Assembly: GCA_030141605.1 (NCBI GenBank)
Contig: JAQGDQ010002375.1
Location: forward strand, 62,001 to 126,000
Direction of reading: 5' to 3'
Origin: Tubiluchus corallicola
Taxonomy: Eukaryota > Priapulida > Priapulimorpha > Priapulimorphida > Tubiluchidae
Length of the DNA: 64,000 nucleotides
The notes below the pieces were generated by a model. The model had not been told where the DNA came from, did no database searches, and saw nothing but the letters and a program-made list of their open reading frames with translations. Of the stretch, positions 60,170-64,000 are shown one piece after another (the first letter of the stretch is position 1; every line of letters begins with the position of its first letter). A program made the position numbers and the translations under genes.

Positions 60170-61911
60170 ATGACAAGAAATTAAGGTTTCAATATTTTCA
60201 TTTCACTAAATTAAGTTGAACTTTCTAAATTAGTGTTTAAAACATGTTTAAACATGAAGTTTGATACTTTCGAATTTTCTTGTGAGTTTTAACCGTACAA
60301 TTACTTTTAAAGGGACATAACAACATGTAGATAATAACACATTGAAAATATAACAAAGCTTAAACCAATAATTTAATTTTAACTTTTAAATAAACTTTCT
60401 AAATTTTCGATACAGTCGTCGACTGTAAGGAAGAGGTGTTGAGTAAGAGAAAGCATAAGAAATAGGAAGCAAGCATATGCGCTCTAAGAGTCACCCATGG
60501 ATCAGCCTATGCTTGAAATAGGCTTGCCAATATATTCCGAACAGAATATTGAATCTGTATAGCAATCCCATAATGCAACGAGGCAAGGCTGGCGACAGTG
60601 GGGAAAGTGGTTGTCTGCAATAAAATGTTCCTATTACGGTATTACTATTATGTTCTCCATTACGCTCCGCTACAAAATTTTACCAGTTTGAAATAAATTT
60701 TACTTCAAAATCAGTTATGACTACATATACCACGGCTTTGCCGCCTCATTATTCTGTTTAACATAAAAGATGAAATAAAACTATTATTAAGTGGTTTAAA
60801 GGAATCAGAATGAGCAAACCAACTATTAAGGTTTATTGCTCATCATGACACGCTTTCTGGACCCTCAGAAATCCTTACAGTAACTTAAGCTAGATTATTT
60901 GGTATTAGTTTAGTAATAAGTGGGTTTTCGCCCAATTTATGATAGGTTTCATAGATTACACCTAATATTCGCTAACAACCCACTGTAATCCGAGTATACG
61001 AAATTATGCAAGTATATTATTAAACTATGAACACAAGTTCACAACAAAAACTTTTTAGTAACACCACGAATGAGGCATTCACGTAAAAACACTCGTCCAA
61101 CTTTCACATCATTCACTTGTTGACAGTGTTCCTAGCGTAGTCAAAAACTGAAAATTTTGCAAACGATAGTTGCAGAATTTGAATTGAATTGAAGTCAACC
61201 TTTTCCCTGTTTCACATCCACGATCAATATACAGTTTTTACTAATAAATGACAGTTATTTTTAATAGCAAACGGTTCGTTATACTATATTTTAAAGCAAG
61301 TCCAACATCCAAGTATTATTTGCATTGCATATGGAAACAACTACGTTTATCTTAATTTACAGTTTACAACGAAATTCAGCGAACAGTATTGTTATTGCGC
61401 CACCTAGTATCCGTTAATTAATTTCCGCCCATTATGCCGAAATAGTACTGCCATCTATACAACAAAAAATTGCGTGTACATGTATTGTGCAATAAGACCA
61501 AAACATGTTGCCAAATATCAATTACTAATACGTACACGAGTCTGAGAGCAATCTGCTAGTTTTACTAATTCGCGAGTTTTCTACGAACAGTTTGGTGTTT
61601 ATCTGAAATCGGTGATAATTCGCAGCTTGTTATATCAATACAAATATATTTCTTCTAATTTCCCCCGCAATTTTACGATGATTTACTCCGCCAGGCAACA
61701 TAAATGCACAAAAACTTTCCCACACACGACACGGGTGTTTCATCAATACGCACAATTTCAGCATGTCCATGATTGTAGACAATAAACGAGAAAAACGACC
61801 GTACTTAGATGGGATAAACCGCAAAAACGCTAAAAGGAAAGAGAAATATAGTTAAACGAAGAAAGGGTTCTAGTAAAGAAAGTTGAAAAAGTACGAAAAG
61901 AGAGACGTGGT

Positions 61912-61952
61912 GTAAGTGGGACAGAGAGAAGGGGTGAGGGGGAAGACGGGGT

Positions 61953-61989
<37 letters not shown>

Positions 61990-62045
61990 GAGAGAGATAA
62001 AGGAGAAAGAAACACATTGAGAGAGACGGAAGGAAAGAGAGATTT
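61912..62045. repeat. GA-rich purine tract
   Basis: Interrupted (GA)n on the plus strand. A similar tract lies at 58630-58745. Ser/Leu-rich minus-strand frames here are artefacts. Confidence 0.9.
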
Positions 62046-62517
62046 ACGTACTAAAATTATGTACTGCACATTAAATTAACATTAAATTACTTTGTTATTG
62101 TTACAGAACTGACCTGATTTTTCATTTTAAACATTTTCTTTTGAGGATATGACCCTGACAGTTGATTAAATAGTTTAAAGTAAGTAAACTTTCTTTAGAA
62201 TTCGGTGCGCATTCGGTAACCGTATGGAATAAAAAGCTGAGCGAGCAGCCACATCAAATATTTATCGAGGCTAAGCTGCATGAAGGAACGCGCAGCCATA
62301 AAAACAAATTAATGTTTAGTGGACTGCCACATAAAATTTAGCCAAATTTAGTTTTTGTATAACATGGATTATGGACCTGGAATAGTATAGTGTATACGTA
62401 GCATAGCGTCATAGTTGAATTGTAAATATTTTTGTGAAAGGTTATAACATTGCTTGTAATTTTGTTTTAAAATTTTTCAGTTCCAGGATGTAATTATTAT
62501 AAATTTAAAAAAATGAG

Positions 62518-62578
62518 CTGTGTGTGTGTGTGTGTGTGTGTGCGTGCGTGCGTGCGTGTGTGCGTGCGTGTGTACATA
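62518..62578. repeat. (TG)n/(TGCG)n dinucleotide tract
   Basis: A TG run passes into TGCG tetramers and back. Such alternating purine-pyrimidine DNA can adopt Z-form. No gene overlaps it. Confidence 0.9.
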
Positions 62579-64000
62579 CACATATATGTAACTGACATCG
62601 TTATGCATATTAAATACTATACGTATATGTAACTACCTTAAATTTGTGTTTATGTATACTTACGTTATGCCATTTGGTTTACACATCGAAGTTTGGTGCC
62701 CTATCTTTAGTTTAAATAACTGAATTTAACTTGTATCATTCTATTGTCACTAACGTGGTATATGTTTTTATAGCGTTATATATGTATGTATTTACATCTT
62801 TGTAAACAGTGTATGTATTGTGTGAATTGTAATTGTAAATACTCAATGAAAGTGTTAAATATGTTAAATAACAATGATAACTTACAAGTACACTGTAAAT
62901 TCAAATGTATGACTGGCTAAGTGACTACAGCTCCGCTAATTATTAGTTTTAATTTGTTATTAGCGTGTAGAAAGAGAAACTTTTTCGTAAAAGAATATTG
63001 GTACAAAAATGTTCAATTTCGTAAGCCCCTAGGGAATCCTAAACAGGCTCTCATAAACGACATCGTTTAATATCATTCATAAATTTCTATACCATTCAGT
63101 TAGGAAACAATGTTTTGTTTTGTGTCTAACCACTAATGGTATGTTGGGGAAATTTTACGTCATTTTTACCACAAAAAAGGTGCCGTTACACAGTGCCATG
63201 CTTTCAAAGTAGAGTTAACTCAAGCTATCCGCACCTTCGCAATAACATCTTAGCGGTATTCTAACTCCCGGTTCTACCATGGGCCATGGTTTTACTACTT
63301 TGCTGTATTTGCGCATGGAATTAAAAGAATGCTGGCCACTTTCAAACCGTTTTACTTGGATTTAGCCCCAGGGGTTGAATTTAGTTACTACTGTACACAT
63401 TACAGCCATACCAAAGTAGTGATAGACAGGATTTCTGCTAATAACAAATATTTCAGGTCACTAGAGAATTTAATAATACATAATTCATTTTAACGCGCGA
63501 CAAATTAGAAAAATACATGAAAACTTGAGAAAAAAAGTTTCCAAATTACAATTTTCATTATATTTTGCCATTAAAAATTAAGTAGGCCATTGTGTGGGAC
63601 TATGGTTAACTGTGAAGAATTAACTTCAGATACATAAACTTTCCGTAAAACAGAGTCAACATTAAGTTGCTAACTTTCCCTAAAACGGAGTTAACAATAA
63701 GTTTCTGACCCTACAATAATTTCAATATTATTGTATATTATATACGTTGAACCCTGCAATATATTAAGCAATAATAATCGTAAATATTACTAATGATTAA
63801 GCGCTAACTAAATGTGAACATTTAAGTTACACACCAGTAACTACCACTATCAATAATCTGATATCTACTAGTGACGCGCTTCATAGAAACGTTTTGTAGA
63901 ACATTCACGCACGAACGTATCAACAGTGGAGTTGAATTATGTTGACAAGCACAAGATCGTTAATATAAAAGGCTAATTTTATGACAAAACGTTACATTAA

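Larger units (their letters stand above)
56216..64000. other. Region upstream of the recognised LRP4 exons; no firm gene
   Basis: It should contain the LRP4 start exon and promoter, but neither could be fixed: no minus-strand ATG with a signal-peptide-like frame and a phase-1 donor was found. The stretch holds GA-rich tracts (58630-58745, 61912-62045), a (TG)n/(TGCG)n tract (62518-62578), an 11-G run (59872-59882), a decayed coding remnant near 57012-57193 and a doubtful exon at 59863-60169. The rest, including 62600-64000, shows nothing I can name. Confidence 0.5.

Overview
This window comes from a nuclear animal genome. It is AT-rich, the genes carry many GT-AG introns, and the identifiable proteins are animal families: a receptor-type guanylyl cyclase, a folate receptor, the U11/U12 snRNP 48K protein, the cytochrome bc1 subunit UQCR10 and LRP4. 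The species cannot be told from the sequence. Short introns, a heavy load of small hAT-type elements and a short LRP4 tail suggest an invertebrate, but that is inference.

Layout. At 1-715 lies the 3' end of a non-LTR retrotransposon. At 774-3829 (+) are the last four coding exons of a receptor guanylyl cyclase; its first exons lie left of the window. At 3830-7863 is a repeat-rich spacer with a perfect 286-bp tandem duplication, a trinucleotide array, a 15-bp array and dispersed elements. At 7872-10926 (+) is a five-exon, GPI-anchored folate receptor homologue. At 13517-14665 (-) is an intronless SNRNP48 gene. At 17398-18851 (+) is a two-exon UQCR10. From 20933 to 56215 (-), more than half of the window, runs one LRP4 gene in 35 recognised exons. 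It encodes eight LDLa repeats, two EGF modules, four YWTD propellers each closed by an EGF module, a membrane helix and a tail with an NPxY motif and a PDZ-type C terminus. Only the 5' exon(s) with the start codon and signal peptide were not found. At 56216-64000 no convincing gene was found, only purine tracts, simple repeats, coding remnants and one doubtful exon.

The folate receptor and SNRNP48 converge, SNRNP48 and UQCR10 diverge, and UQCR10 and LRP4 converge. The genes do not form a pathway and look like ordinary neighbours.

The non-coding part is the unusual part. LRP4 introns host at least three families of terminal-inverted-repeat elements (two copies of a 0.6-0.66-kb element in opposite orientation, three copies of a pogo-like element, several hAT-like elements), tRNA-derived fragments, an 18-bp minisatellite open in several frames, a purine tract of about 460 bp and an interstitial telomere-like stretch. 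I see no clearly new biological system. The most useful leads are these element families, the two oppositely oriented 15-bp arrays, the intronless minor-spliceosome gene and the well-conserved LRP4 domain order.
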